64,000 nt of DNA from Marivirga atlantica (GTDB taxonomy: Bacteria; Bacteroidota; Bacteroidia; Cytophagales; Cyclobacteriaceae), in the NCBI RefSeq assembly GCF_016734805.1, contig NZ_JAERQG010000001.1, forward strand, positions 248,001-312,000, in the 5' to 3' direction. Shown here piece after piece: positions 18,355 through 27,144 of this stretch. The position numbers and the translations under genes were made by a program. The notes under the pieces were generated by a model, which saw only the letters and a program-made list of their open reading frames with translations, did not search any database and was not told the DNA's origin. Positions within the stretch are counted from its first letter, which is position 1. The number at the start of each line of letters is the position of its first letter.

Positions 18355-19605
18355 TTATAGTCTTTTATCAACCATCTTTTTATCAAGGAAACCCTTGATG
18401 TCATAAACCACAGTACTTTTATTTCTTATGGCATCGAATGAAAGATTTGCAAACTCTTTATGTGATACAGCTAGCACAATAGCATTGTACTTAATATTTA
18501 ATTCATTTATCAAATCAATACCATATTCATGCTTTACTTCTTCTTTATCTGCCTGAGGATCATAAGTATCCACTTCAATACCGTAAGAGTGAAGCTCTTT
18601 GACTACATCAATCACTTTGCTATTCCTGATGTCAGGGCAGTTCTCTTTAAAGGTAATTCCAAGCACTAAGGCTTTAGAACCTTTAATAACTGACCCTTTT
18701 TGCGCCATTAATTTAACTACAGAACTAGCTACGTGAGCTCCCATATTATCGTTAATCCTTCTCCCTGCCAATATTACCTGAGGATGATACCCTATAGCTT
18801 CGGCCTTATGAGTTAAATAGTAGGGGTCTACACCTATGCAGTGACCACCAACCAAGCCTGGTTTAAATGGTAAGAAATTCCATTTGGTTCCTGCAGCTTG
18901 AAGTACATCTTCGGTGTCGATTCCCATTTTATCAAAAATGAGTGCCAGTTCATTCACAAATGCAATATTCAGATCACGCTGAGAATTCTCAATCACTTTT
19001 GCAGCTTCAGCCACTTTCATTGAAGTAGCTTTATGAGTGCCAGCCGTGATTATTTCTTTATACAATTGATCAACTTCTTCAGCAATTTCAGGTGTACTCC
19101 CTGAAGTTACTTTTTTGATAGTTGGCAATCTGTGCTGTTTATCTCCTGGATTGATTCGCTCAGGGGAATAGCCACAGAAGAAATCCCTATTAAATTTTAA
19201 GCCACTGACCTTTTCAAGAATCGGAACACAATCCTCTTCTGTACATCCTGGATAAACAGTTGATTCATATATTACAATGTCTCCATCAGATAGAGCTTTT
19301 CCTACAGTTTCTGATGCTTTTTTTAGAGGTGTTAAATCCGGTTGTTTATATTCATTAACGGGCGTTGGCACCGTCACAATAAATATAGAGGCTTCTTTAA
19401 GCACAGATAAATCAGATGAATAAGAAAGTTGAGAGGCCGTTTTTAGTTCATCATCTTCAACTTCTAAAGTCCTGTCATGACCATTTTGAAGTTCTCTTAT
19501 TCTGGCCTCATTTATATCGAAGCCAATTACTGGTCTTTTTTTACCAAACTCTACAGCAAGGGGTAAACCAACATAACCAAGACCAATTATTGCTATTTTC
19601 TTCAT
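18355..19605 (-). CDS. Nucleotide-sugar dehydrogenase, WbpA/TviB (VipA) type
   Basis: A 416-aa UDP-glucose/GDP-mannose dehydrogenase-family enzyme; the wording [25 protein letters not shown] and [20 protein letters not shown] is typical of UDP-GlcNAc or UDP-GalNAc 6-dehydrogenases (WbpA, TviB). The active cysteine is in GHCIGVDP and the hinge in [16 protein letters not shown]. It is the first gene of the 18-gene glycan operon. Together with WecC, the operon holds two related dehydrogenases, implying two different uronic acids. Exact substrate is unresolved. Confidence 0.88.
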   Translation of the reverse strand: MKKIAIIGLGYVGLPLAVEFGKKRPVIGFDINEARIRELQNGHDRTLEVEDDELKTASQLSYSSDLSVLKEASIFIVTVPTPVNEYKQPDLTPLKKASETVGKALSDGDIVIYESTVYPGCTEEDCVPILEKVSGLKFNRDFFCGYSPERINPGDKQHRLPTIKKVTSGSTPEIAEEVDQLYKEIITAGTHKATSMKVAEAAKVIENSQRDLNIAFVNELALIFDKMGIDTEDVLQAAGTKWNFLPFKPGLVGGHCIGVDPYYLTHKAEAIGYHPQVILAGRRINDNMGAHVASSVVKLMAQKGSVIKGSKALVLGITFKENCPDIRNSKVIDVVKELHSYGIEVDTYDPQADKEEVKHEYGIDLINELNIKYNAIVLAVSHKEFANLSFDAIRNKSTVVYDIKGFLDKKMVDKRL

Positions 19606-19658
19606 GTATATAAATCTGTTTTAAATGGCCACATGGAATCTTAGTTAAAAATTCAATT

Positions 19659-19707
19659 ATATTGATTTCATCGGCTTTATAGCTTGAATTTTTAATATTG
19701 ATTTCAT
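19659..19707. repeat. Pair of 13-bp direct repeats upstream of the glycan operon
   Basis: ATATTGATTTCAT occurs at 19659-19671 and again at 19695-19707, 36 bp start to start, within the 199-bp divergent region between the glycan operon and the GreA-like gene. Each copy is preceded by an AT-rich TT/AATT segment. The position and spacing, close to three and a half helical turns, would suit a regulator-binding pair, but chance in such AT-rich DNA is possible. No clear -7 box was recognised for the operon. Confidence 0.4.
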
Positions 19708-19804
19708 TCAAAATCCAAATAAGTCGTAAAATTAGGCAATTATTCAGAGAATAGAAGAATATGTAACTTTAAAAATAAAACTCATCTTTTTTCTAATTTA
19801 CAGA

Positions 19805-20254
19805 ATGTTCTCCAAGTCAAAAATTGTATCGCATTGCTCTGATCAAATCAAAAATAAACTGGATCAGCTAAACCAAGACTATCAGAAGCTTACGGAAAGC
19901 ATAGCATCTGAAACCAAAAGCTCTGCCGGTGATAAGTATGAAACCGGGCGAGAAATGATGAATCAGGAGAAAAATAAATTGCTGGATCAAATAGGGCAAT
20001 TACGAAAACAGAGCGATGCGCTTAAAAAGATCAACCAAGCAAGTAAAATCAATTCGGTTCAGTTTGGTGCGCTGGTAAATACTAATCAAGCTACTTACCT
20101 CATGGCCACTCCTTTTGGTAAAATCACTTATGAAGGAGAAGTTATTTTCGTGATTTCTATGACATCTCCTATTGCTCAGCAACTGAAAGGATTGAAGGCT
20201 GGCGATTCAACCACATGGCAACAAAAGGAAATTAAAATTTTAACTGTCGAGTAA
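19805..20254 (+). CDS. GreA/GreB-like coiled-coil protein
   Basis: A 149-aa protein with an N-terminal charged coiled coil containing ETKSSAGDKYETGREM, the conserved signature of this Bacteroidota family. Its C-terminal segment, SPIAQQLKGLKAGDSTTW followed by IKILTVE, resembles the GreA FKBP-like domain. Such proteins are thought to be Gre-type secondary-channel factors of RNA polymerase and are often mislabelled as 3-oxoacyl-ACP synthase. The coiled coil lacks the usual GreA acidic tip wording, so transcript cleavage is unproven. It converges with the permease gene, with no gap. Confidence 0.7.
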   Translation: MFSKSKIVSHCSDQIKNKLDQLNQDYQKLTESIASETKSSAGDKYETGREMMNQEKNKLLDQIGQLRKQSDALKKINQASKINSVQFGALVNTNQATYLMATPFGKITYEGEVIFVISMTSPIAQQLKGLKAGDSTTWQQKEIKILTVE

Positions 20255-22801
20255 TCAAACCTCTTGCCTCAAAATTACCATTGGTGGTTTCCCAACAACT
20301 GATCGGCTGTTCAACAGACCAATCACAACTGTTAAAGCAGTAATGAAAAGATATATTGGAATAATAGACCAGAAATTCGGTGCAAATACTGTTTCAAAAC
20401 TAAAGTATGCCAGTAACCAGGCTGCCGCTATTGAAATAAATATTCCCGTAAGGGTTGAAATACTTCCTAAAAAGAAATACTCCATCAGACTGATTCTGAA
20501 AATCTGCTTTTTACTGGCCCCGATTGTTCTGAGCAAAACAGCTTCCTTCATACGCTGATATTTACTGATATTTACAGAACTGATCAAAACAATAATTCCT
20601 GTGATGATGCTAAAAAAGGCCATAAACTGAATGACGAATGATATTTTACTCAGCACCTCATCTAAAGTCTTTAAAATGAGATCAAGATCAATGATGGAGA
20701 TGTTTGGATAGTTTTTCACCACTTTCTGCTGATAAGCAACCGACTGTTCCACATCATCATACTTGGTGAGTAACACATGAAATTTCGGAGCCTCCTCCAA
20801 AACTCCTGTTGGGAAAACCACCAAAAAATTGGTTTGTACTCTTTGCCAATCAATTTTTCTGAGACTACTCACATAAGTAGGAATCATTGCTCCCTGTACA
20901 TTCCATGTGATTTTATCCCCTAGCTCAACATTCATGTCTTCGGCTAGTCCATCATCCAGTGAAATAAAAATTGAGTCTTGATTGGTCGTTTTTCCTGTAA
21001 ATTCACCTTTCAACAATTCTTCTGAATCGATCAACTCCGCTCTGTATGTTACGCGATATTCTCTATTTACAACCCAGTCACGTACATGATAACTCGTATC
21101 TTCTTTTAAAGTATTTGTATTTACCCCTTTGATGGAGGCAAGTCGCATGGTCACAATTGGCACTTCCTGTATTACCGGAAGGCTATCCTTTTTAGTGATA
21201 TCAATCAATTCATCGACCTGATCAGACTGAATATCAAAAAGCACCATATTAGGCTGATTCTCACTACTGCTTAATTTCACTTTATTTAAAAGTAAATCCT
21301 GAGTGAGCAATAAGGTAGTAATCAAGGCAGTTCCCAGACCGATCGTTATTACTAAAAGTAATGTCTGATTATTTGGTCTGTAAAGGTTGGATAAGCCCTG
21401 ACGAACTGTAAATGCGCTATTTGAAGGAAAGAAGCGCTTAACAGCCCAGATGATCAATTTCCCAATAGCGGCAAGTATTCCAAGCGAAACAAAAATCCCC
21501 AAGGTAAATATTACTGCATCTTGTAAGTCTTCTAACTGTAAATAGGTGAAAGTTCCTATAAATAGTAAGATTAGCAGATAAACCAAATAACGCCATCTAT
21601 CAGGTCTGTCAGTTTCATATGATGACCTTAATACTTTTAATGGCGAAACCATTCTGATGGATAATAGCGGAATAAGCGCAAAAAGTAATGCTGTAATTAA
21701 TCCTAATGCCAGGCCTTCAATGATTGAAATGAAGCTTATGCTCATCTCAAGCTGGAATGGTAAGAAGTCGGCAAAAACCTGGGGGAGCAAATATTGCAAG
21801 CTAACACCTAAAGCTACACCAAGTACTGAACCAACAAGCCCCATGAAAACGATTTGGATCAAATAAATCCAGATAGTTTGATAGGAAGAAGCTCCCATAC
21901 AGCGCAATATAGCTACTGTTTGAACTTTGCTCTTAATGTAAACCTGAACAGAACTAGCCACACCCAAACAACCTAGCAGTAAGGCGATAAAGGCTGTTAA
22001 ATTCAGGAATCCGGTTAAATCAGAATAGGCATCTCCTAATTCCTGCTTGCGCTCTTCTACATCATCGAACCGAACTTCATACTTTTCCAAAGTTGGTTTA
22101 AGCTCTTCATCAAAAAACTTCTTATTGTCGACTCCTTCAGGAAATTTTCCATACAGTTTATAGTTGATTCTACTTCCTGTTTTCATCAAGCCTGTCTTCT
22201 CTAATTCATTCAAAGGGATGAAAACAGGAGGAGCCACGGTAGTAGAAATGGCAGATTGGCCGGGCGTTTTAGTCACCTCAGCAGCAATCTTAAATGTGGA
22301 TGTTCCTAACCTCACACTATCGCCCGCTTGTGCATCAAACTGAAGCATCAATGATTTATCAACCACCGCTTCAGTATTTCTCACAAAGGTCTTTGCAGCA
22401 TCTATAGGCGTGGTTTCAATCTCTCCGTAAAAGGGATAACCTTCTTCAACAGCTCTTACATTAATCAGTCTTGTGCCATCATTTTTAGGAAAGAAAACCA
22501 TGCTGGCAAAGCTTTTCTCTTCAGACAGTTCAAGGCCTTTCTTTTCCAGAAACTGTTTTAGTGTATCAGAAATAGGACTTCTGCTTTCTATTTCGACATC
22601 AGCACCTAGTAAATTTCTGGCCTCATTATTAATTTCATTGGTTAAGTTTTCACCAAAAGAATTGATAGCCACTAGTGCCGCAATACCTAATACTATACTG
22701 CTCATAAAGAGCAACAAACGTGATCTGTTTCTGCGGCTATCGCGCCAGGCCATTTTAAAAAGCCAAAAAAATTGCTGCATGTAATTCAGTTTTTTAGGCA
22801 A
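20255..22801 (-). CDS. FtsX/YbbP-like ABC exporter permease
   Basis: An 848-aa permease with an N-terminal membrane anchor, a periplasmic MacB-type domain, and two FtsX membrane blocks (about residues 255-390 and 725-845), plus a middle helical region around 405-500. This double-FtsX layout and the pairing with an ATPase and a divergent TesA-like esterase match the YbbA-YbbP locus. The substrate is unknown; lipids or lipophilic compounds are a reasonable guess. Its start overlaps the ATPase gene by eight bases. Confidence 0.88.
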   Translation of the reverse strand: MPKKLNYMQQFFWLFKMAWRDSRRNRSRLLLFMSSIVLGIAALVAINSFGENLTNEINNEARNLLGADVEIESRSPISDTLKQFLEKKGLELSEEKSFASMVFFPKNDGTRLINVRAVEEGYPFYGEIETTPIDAAKTFVRNTEAVVDKSLMLQFDAQAGDSVRLGTSTFKIAAEVTKTPGQSAISTTVAPPVFIPLNELEKTGLMKTGSRINYKLYGKFPEGVDNKKFFDEELKPTLEKYEVRFDDVEERKQELGDAYSDLTGFLNLTAFIALLLGCLGVASSVQVYIKSKVQTVAILRCMGASSYQTIWIYLIQIVFMGLVGSVLGVALGVSLQYLLPQVFADFLPFQLEMSISFISIIEGLALGLITALLFALIPLLSIRMVSPLKVLRSSYETDRPDRWRYLVYLLILLFIGTFTYLQLEDLQDAVIFTLGIFVSLGILAAIGKLIIWAVKRFFPSNSAFTVRQGLSNLYRPNNQTLLLVITIGLGTALITTLLLTQDLLLNKVKLSSSENQPNMVLFDIQSDQVDELIDITKKDSLPVIQEVPIVTMRLASIKGVNTNTLKEDTSYHVRDWVVNREYRVTYRAELIDSEELLKGEFTGKTTNQDSIFISLDDGLAEDMNVELGDKITWNVQGAMIPTYVSSLRKIDWQRVQTNFLVVFPTGVLEEAPKFHVLLTKYDDVEQSVAYQQKVVKNYPNISIIDLDLILKTLDEVLSKISFVIQFMAFFSIITGIIVLISSVNISKYQRMKEAVLLRTIGASKKQIFRISLMEYFFLGSISTLTGIFISIAAAWLLAYFSFETVFAPNFWSIIPIYLFITALTVVIGLLNSRSVVGKPPMVILRQEV

Positions 22802-23486
22802 TGGTTTTCAGTTGAGTATCTTCATGGAGTTTGCCTCCTTTGAGCTTGATAATTCTATCCGTTTTCTGGGCCAGCTCATTATCATGCGTTACCAAAACCA
22901 ATGTGGTGCCTTGTTCAGCATTTAGGTCGAAGAGTAATTTTTCGATGGTTGCTCCGGTTTCCTCATCCAGATTTCCTGTTGGCTCATCGGCAAAAAGTAT
23001 TTTCGGATTGTTGGCAAAAGCTCTCGCAATGGAAACACGCTGCTGTTCACCACCTGATAATTGGGTAGCATAATGATTCATTCTATCGCCTAAGCCTACC
23101 TTTTCTAGTAAATCTTTAGCAGTTTGTTTGATATTTTTCCTTCCTAAAAGTTCAAGTGGAACCATTACATTTTCCAGGGCTGTAAGTGTTGGCAGTAAAT
23201 TAAAACTTTGAAAAATGAAGCCTACTGAATGGTTTCTTACAGAAGCGCGTTCATCTTCATTCAAACTATCGATTGCCTGTCCGTCTAAAATGACATTTCC
23301 AGAACTTGCTGTATCCAGCCCTGCGCATAAGCCTAAAAGGGTGGTTTTGCCACTTCCCGAAGGACCAACAATGGCACAGCTACTGCCCGGTTCTATCTCG
23401 AAACTAATATCATCTAATACCGTGAACGACTTAGGCCCTGTTTGATAAATTTTACTGAGGTGATTGACTAATAAAATGGAACTCAT
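22794..23486 (-). CDS. YbbA-like ABC transporter ATP-binding protein
   Basis: A 230-aa ATPase of the LolD/MacB subfamily. Walker A is GPSGSGKTT at about 39-47, the signature is LSGGEQQRVSIARAF, Walker B is ILFADEPTGNLD, and the H-loop is LVTHD. It powers the adjacent double-FtsX permease with which it overlaps. The gene is divergent from the esterase gene, with 64 bases between the chosen starts. Confidence 0.93.
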   Translation of the reverse strand: MSSILLVNHLSKIYQTGPKSFTVLDDISFEIEPGSSCAIVGPSGSGKTTLLGLCAGLDTASSGNVILDGQAIDSLNEDERASVRNHSVGFIFQSFNLLPTLTALENVMVPLELLGRKNIKQTAKDLLEKVGLGDRMNHYATQLSGGEQQRVSIARAFANNPKILFADEPTGNLDEETGATIEKLLFDLNAEQGTTLVLVTHDNELAQKTDRIIKLKGGKLHEDTQLKTIA

Positions 23487-23550
23487 TGTTACCTTTAAAA
23501 TGAAAATACTTGGAGAGCAAACGGTTTACAGCAAAAACAGTTCAGTTTTA

Positions 23551-24258
23551 ATGATGAAGATAATGAAGTTACAAATCGCTATATACACAATTTTACTTGG
23601 GCTGCTTATTGGTTGTGGCTCCAAAAAGGAAGAAAAAGTTGAAGATAAAAATACAGCAAAAGTAGAAAGCGAGCAGAGTGCAAAAAAAGCTGATACTAAA
23701 AACATCATTTTCTTTGGTAACAGCTTAACGGCTGGTTATGGTGTTGATCCTTCCGAAGCTTTTGCAGGTTTAATACAAGAAAAAATTGATTCACTCGGCT
23801 GGAAATACAATGTGATCAATGCGGGAGTAAGCGGAGAAACCACAGCATCGGGACTCTCAAGAGTTGAATGGGTAGTAAAAAGACAGCCTGTTGAAGTATT
23901 TATTTTAGAGCTTGGTGGTAATGATGGTTTACGTGGTATTTCACCAACAGAAACCAACAAAAATCTAAGAGCCATCATAGATAAAGTAAGAACTATTCAT
24001 CCGGATGTGGAAATTATATTAGCCGGCATGATGGTGCCTCCGAATATGGGACCCGATTATGCGAATGAATTTCAGAAGTTATATCCTGCGATTACCGAAG
24101 ATAAAGAGGTAACCCTTATTCCTTTTCTGCTGAAAGATGTGGGCGGTATAAAAGAATTGAACTTACCAGATGGCATTCACCCTACTCCTGCAGGACATAA
24201 AATAGTAGCCGAAACTGTTTGGGAATATTTGAAGCCTAAATTAAAAACCGCCTCATAA
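23551..24258 (+). CDS. TesA-like SGNH-hydrolase (arylesterase/lysophospholipase), lipoprotein
   Basis: A GDSL/SGNH esterase. The start at 23551 is chosen because the N-terminus then reads as a lipoprotein signal with lipobox LIGC at residue 22, and because the longer frame from 23464 would overlap the divergent ATPase gene. Block I is GNSLTAGYG, with Asn replacing the usual Asp of GDSL but the nucleophile Ser kept. Block III is GGND and the catalytic dyad is DGIHP. The tesA-ybbA-ybbP neighbourhood is the same as in E. coli, suggesting a linked role in lipid or ester turnover. It overlaps the convergent TonB receptor gene by six bases. Confidence 0.87.
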   Translation: MMKIMKLQIAIYTILLGLLIGCGSKKEEKVEDKNTAKVESEQSAKKADTKNIIFFGNSLTAGYGVDPSEAFAGLIQEKIDSLGWKYNVINAGVSGETTASGLSRVEWVVKRQPVEVFILELGGNDGLRGISPTETNKNLRAIIDKVRTIHPDVEIILAGMMVPPNMGPDYANEFQKLYPAITEDKEVTLIPFLLKDVGGIKELNLPDGIHPTPAGHKIVAETVWEYLKPKLKTAS

Positions 24259-26283
24259 TTTTAATTCCAGACCCACATAAAAATTAAAACCTGGGGCTGG
24301 CTGAAAGTATCTTCCTCCAAAAGCATTTAGGTCATTGCCTAAGCTGTATTTGGTATTTAGCAGATTCTCTATTCCGGTAAAAGCATTCAACTCAATTTGG
24401 TTTAAGACGAAATCTTTACTGAGTTTAAGATTTATTAAGTGGTAATCCTGAGCATATACGTCATTGGCATCCGTTAATGGTGTTTTGCTCACATATCGAT
24501 AATGAGCGTTTAAGTTGATATCCCCACAAAAATCAAATGTGACAATCTGGTTCAAGCTATGCTGCGGCACACCGGGTAAATAATTTCCAGAATAATCTGT
24601 TTCTCGTTTCTGATAATTATCAAACTGAAATTGATAATACTGGTAAGCTGACCTACTATTGATGTTTCGAATTAGTCCGGAAGCAGCACTGTATAGAGAG
24701 GTTTTAAACCCTACTTCTAACCCTAATTGATTGGTTCCACCAGAATTTCTGAATAATACCACGCCATTTGAATTGGTGTAGGTAGTGATGGATTCTGATA
24801 ATTGGCTGTAAAAAACGGAAAAATCGAGCTGCAAATTTTGCTTATAGATTTTATGACCTAGCTCATATGTAATACCTTTCTCCGCTTGTAGGTCACGGTT
24901 GATGCTTCCTTCATTGGTTCTTATTTCATCTAAAGTAGGAGAAGAAAAGCCTTCACTCACTGAGGCAAATGTAGTTTGGAAGGAAGTCCAACTATACTGC
25001 AAGGCGAGGCGAGGAATGAATTCATTGTCAAACTTTCTTTGAAAAGTAAAAGGTTGAGCAAATGCATTTTCTTTGCGATCAACATTGTAGGTAAGTAGGT
25101 TGCTACTCAAACCAAGCGTGGCCTTCCATTTATTTTTAGATAGTTGAAGCTGAGCAAAGAAAGTCTTACGATCAATCATCAGCCGGTCTTTGAATCGGAC
25201 AGTATCCTTTTCACCATCTACATTTCCAAAGTTATCAGCCTTATTGTTAGCATATTGATACTCAAAACCTGCATCCCATTGCCAATTTAATTGAGCTGTT
25301 TCATAACTGTAAGTCCATTGGTGCCTGATAGCTACTTCCCTGTTAATATCTTCCTTATAATCTAAAATAAATGGATTGGCGAAATCTGTATAAGTCAAGC
25401 CCATATTAGTCTCATGACTTAATGACTCATTAATGAATCCTAAATAGTTTACTCCTAATAAAGCAGTTTTTTGATCGATTGAGGCATTCTGTTCTGCACT
25501 TCCTGCTCTGGCCTGTGTAGGGTCTTCGTCAAATTGCTCTTGTGTTAATCCTCCCGGTATTTCATAATCCAAATCGCTAAATAAAGCATGCAACTGAAGC
25601 TGGTTCTCTTGATTTAACTGAATTTGATGTGACAACTGGTACACTTTTCTATCTAAGGCATTATGGGCTCTGTAACCTGCTGTTTGATTATGGTTGAAAC
25701 TATAAAAAGTCTTTGACTTGCTTGATTCAAACTGACCTTTTACTCCTATTTGAACTCTATGAAAACTTCCTTCCAGAAGTTGAATTGCTATAGGAGAAGG
25801 TTTATCCAGTGGGAAATTACTGAGATGCATCACACCACCTAAACCCGCGCCATACAAACATCCTGCAGGCCCTTTTATTACCTCGAGCCTGCTCATTTGA
25901 TCTGTGCTCAACAAGTTCAAGGCAGTGGAGCCATTGGCTTCCGTAAAAGGAATGCCATTCCAATACACTTTCACATCTCTAACACCAAAAGGTGATCTTA
26001 AGGAGCTACCTCTGATGTTGATGCGGTAACTGCCAATAGCTCTTTGCTCCAAATTAACACCCGGTAAAGTATTCCAGGCCATTACTGGATTAGCTGGTGA
26101 AAACAATTGATAGTCCTTGGGCTGCAAATAGGTAATAGCAGCAGATTGATTTAAAACACTTTCTCCTTTTGAAAAGCCTCTTACGGTTACTTCCTGAAGG
26201 ATGGAATCGGCAGCACTATATTCCTGAGAAAAAGAGTTAAAAGAGCAAAAAAGAATAAATAGTAATAGTAGTGAAAACCTCAT
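24253..26283 (-). CDS. TonB-dependent outer membrane receptor
   Basis: A 676-aa beta-barrel receptor with a signal peptide ending FNSFSQ, then a short VTVRGF TonB-box-like start. The plug has NIRGSSLRSPFG and RLEVIKGPAGCLYGAG, and the barrel ends in LELKL. It lacks the N-terminal carboxypeptidase-D-like domain of SusC-type receptors, so it is more like siderophore, cobalamin or metal receptors. The ligand cannot be read, and no SusD-like partner lies beside it. Confidence 0.92.
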   Translation of the reverse strand: MRFSLLLLFILFCSFNSFSQEYSAADSILQEVTVRGFSKGESVLNQSAAITYLQPKDYQLFSPANPVMAWNTLPGVNLEQRAIGSYRINIRGSSLRSPFGVRDVKVYWNGIPFTEANGSTALNLLSTDQMSRLEVIKGPAGCLYGAGLGGVMHLSNFPLDKPSPIAIQLLEGSFHRVQIGVKGQFESSKSKTFYSFNHNQTAGYRAHNALDRKVYQLSHQIQLNQENQLQLHALFSDLDYEIPGGLTQEQFDEDPTQARAGSAEQNASIDQKTALLGVNYLGFINESLSHETNMGLTYTDFANPFILDYKEDINREVAIRHQWTYSYETAQLNWQWDAGFEYQYANNKADNFGNVDGEKDTVRFKDRLMIDRKTFFAQLQLSKNKWKATLGLSSNLLTYNVDRKENAFAQPFTFQRKFDNEFIPRLALQYSWTSFQTTFASVSEGFSSPTLDEIRTNEGSINRDLQAEKGITYELGHKIYKQNLQLDFSVFYSQLSESITTYTNSNGVVLFRNSGGTNQLGLEVGFKTSLYSAASGLIRNINSRSAYQYYQFQFDNYQKRETDYSGNYLPGVPQHSLNQIVTFDFCGDINLNAHYRYVSKTPLTDANDVYAQDYHLINLKLSKDFVLNQIELNAFTGIENLLNTKYSLGNDLNAFGGRYFQPAPGFNFYVGLELKL

Positions 26284-26356
26284 TCCATTAATGGTGTAGT
26301 CAAGTCATAAGAATAACTCTGACAACAATTTGTTCAAAGGAATACTTTGAGGCGTG

Positions 26357-27133
26357 TTATTTAGTAAGTGTATAAAACAAATCCAGGCTTTCTGCTGGTT
26401 TGTCACTTAGGTAGAAATCCGCTACAGTAATCGATTTTACCAGGCTATTATCCTGCTTATCGAGCGTGTTGCGGTTTCTTCTGTTAAGAAACTCATAGGG
26501 CATTCTGAGCAATGCTGCTGGTAATCGGTATTGTAAGTTGAAAATATCAAAACGGGTAATCTTTCTTACAGACTCTCTATTTTGATCATGGTAATTCATG
26601 ATTTTATCATTGCCTGCTATGCCGTTTGATTCCACCTCACTGAAAATACTTTTACATAAATCTGTCAATTCATGGGCAAAGTATTCTCTTACATGCCACG
26701 GGTTTCTTGTGAGCGTCATCTTCTTGTTTGGCGTAGAGATGATTGCTTTACCCCCCGGTTTCAATACTCTATGAATCTCTTCTAAGAATTTTCTATCGTT
26801 TTTGATATGCTCAATCACCTGAAATGACACCACAAAATCGAAGCTGTTATCGGCTATCCCTTCAAAAGGTGGAATAACCATAGCTTTAAAATCAGCCTGC
26901 GGATATTTCTTTTGCAATTCAGAGGTTAGGCTCTCATACTTATCGATACCCGTATAATGGTCGGCAGCATTTACTAATATTTCTAAGCCTCTACCTGTAC
27001 CACAACCTACTTCAAGTAAATTTCCAGCTAATAAAGGCTGTGCATAAACGTATGCCGATAGCAGCCTTTGGTGAATTGGGTTGTCCGAAGGAATAGAGTC
27101 TGAAGTAATTTCAGTAGTTGTATGCTTTGCCAT
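26357..27133 (-). CDS. Class I SAM-dependent methyltransferase
   Basis: A 258-aa protein with motif I LLEVGCGTGRG at about 39-49, an acidic end of strand two (YTGIDKY), FDFVVSFQVIEH (motif II region) and VLKPGGKAIISTPN. The family is Methyltransf_11-like, often found with glycan or small-molecule genes. It lies 11 bases downstream of the oxygenase-like gene, so the two are probably co-transcribed and may act on the same substrate, which is unknown. Confidence 0.88.
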   Translation of the reverse strand: MAKHTTTEITSDSIPSDNPIHQRLLSAYVYAQPLLAGNLLEVGCGTGRGLEILVNAADHYTGIDKYESLTSELQKKYPQADFKAMVIPPFEGIADNSFDFVVSFQVIEHIKNDRKFLEEIHRVLKPGGKAIISTPNKKMTLTRNPWHVREYFAHELTDLCKSIFSEVESNGIAGNDKIMNYHDQNRESVRKITRFDIFNLQYRLPAALLRMPYEFLNRRNRNTLDKQDNSLVKSITVADFYLSDKPAESLDLFYTLTK

Positions 27134-27144
27134 AAAAATCTGAA

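Noticed and set aside
23464-23550. N-terminal extension of the TesA-like esterase
   Set aside because: It would overlap the divergent ATPase gene and hide the lipoprotein signal that begins at 23551.
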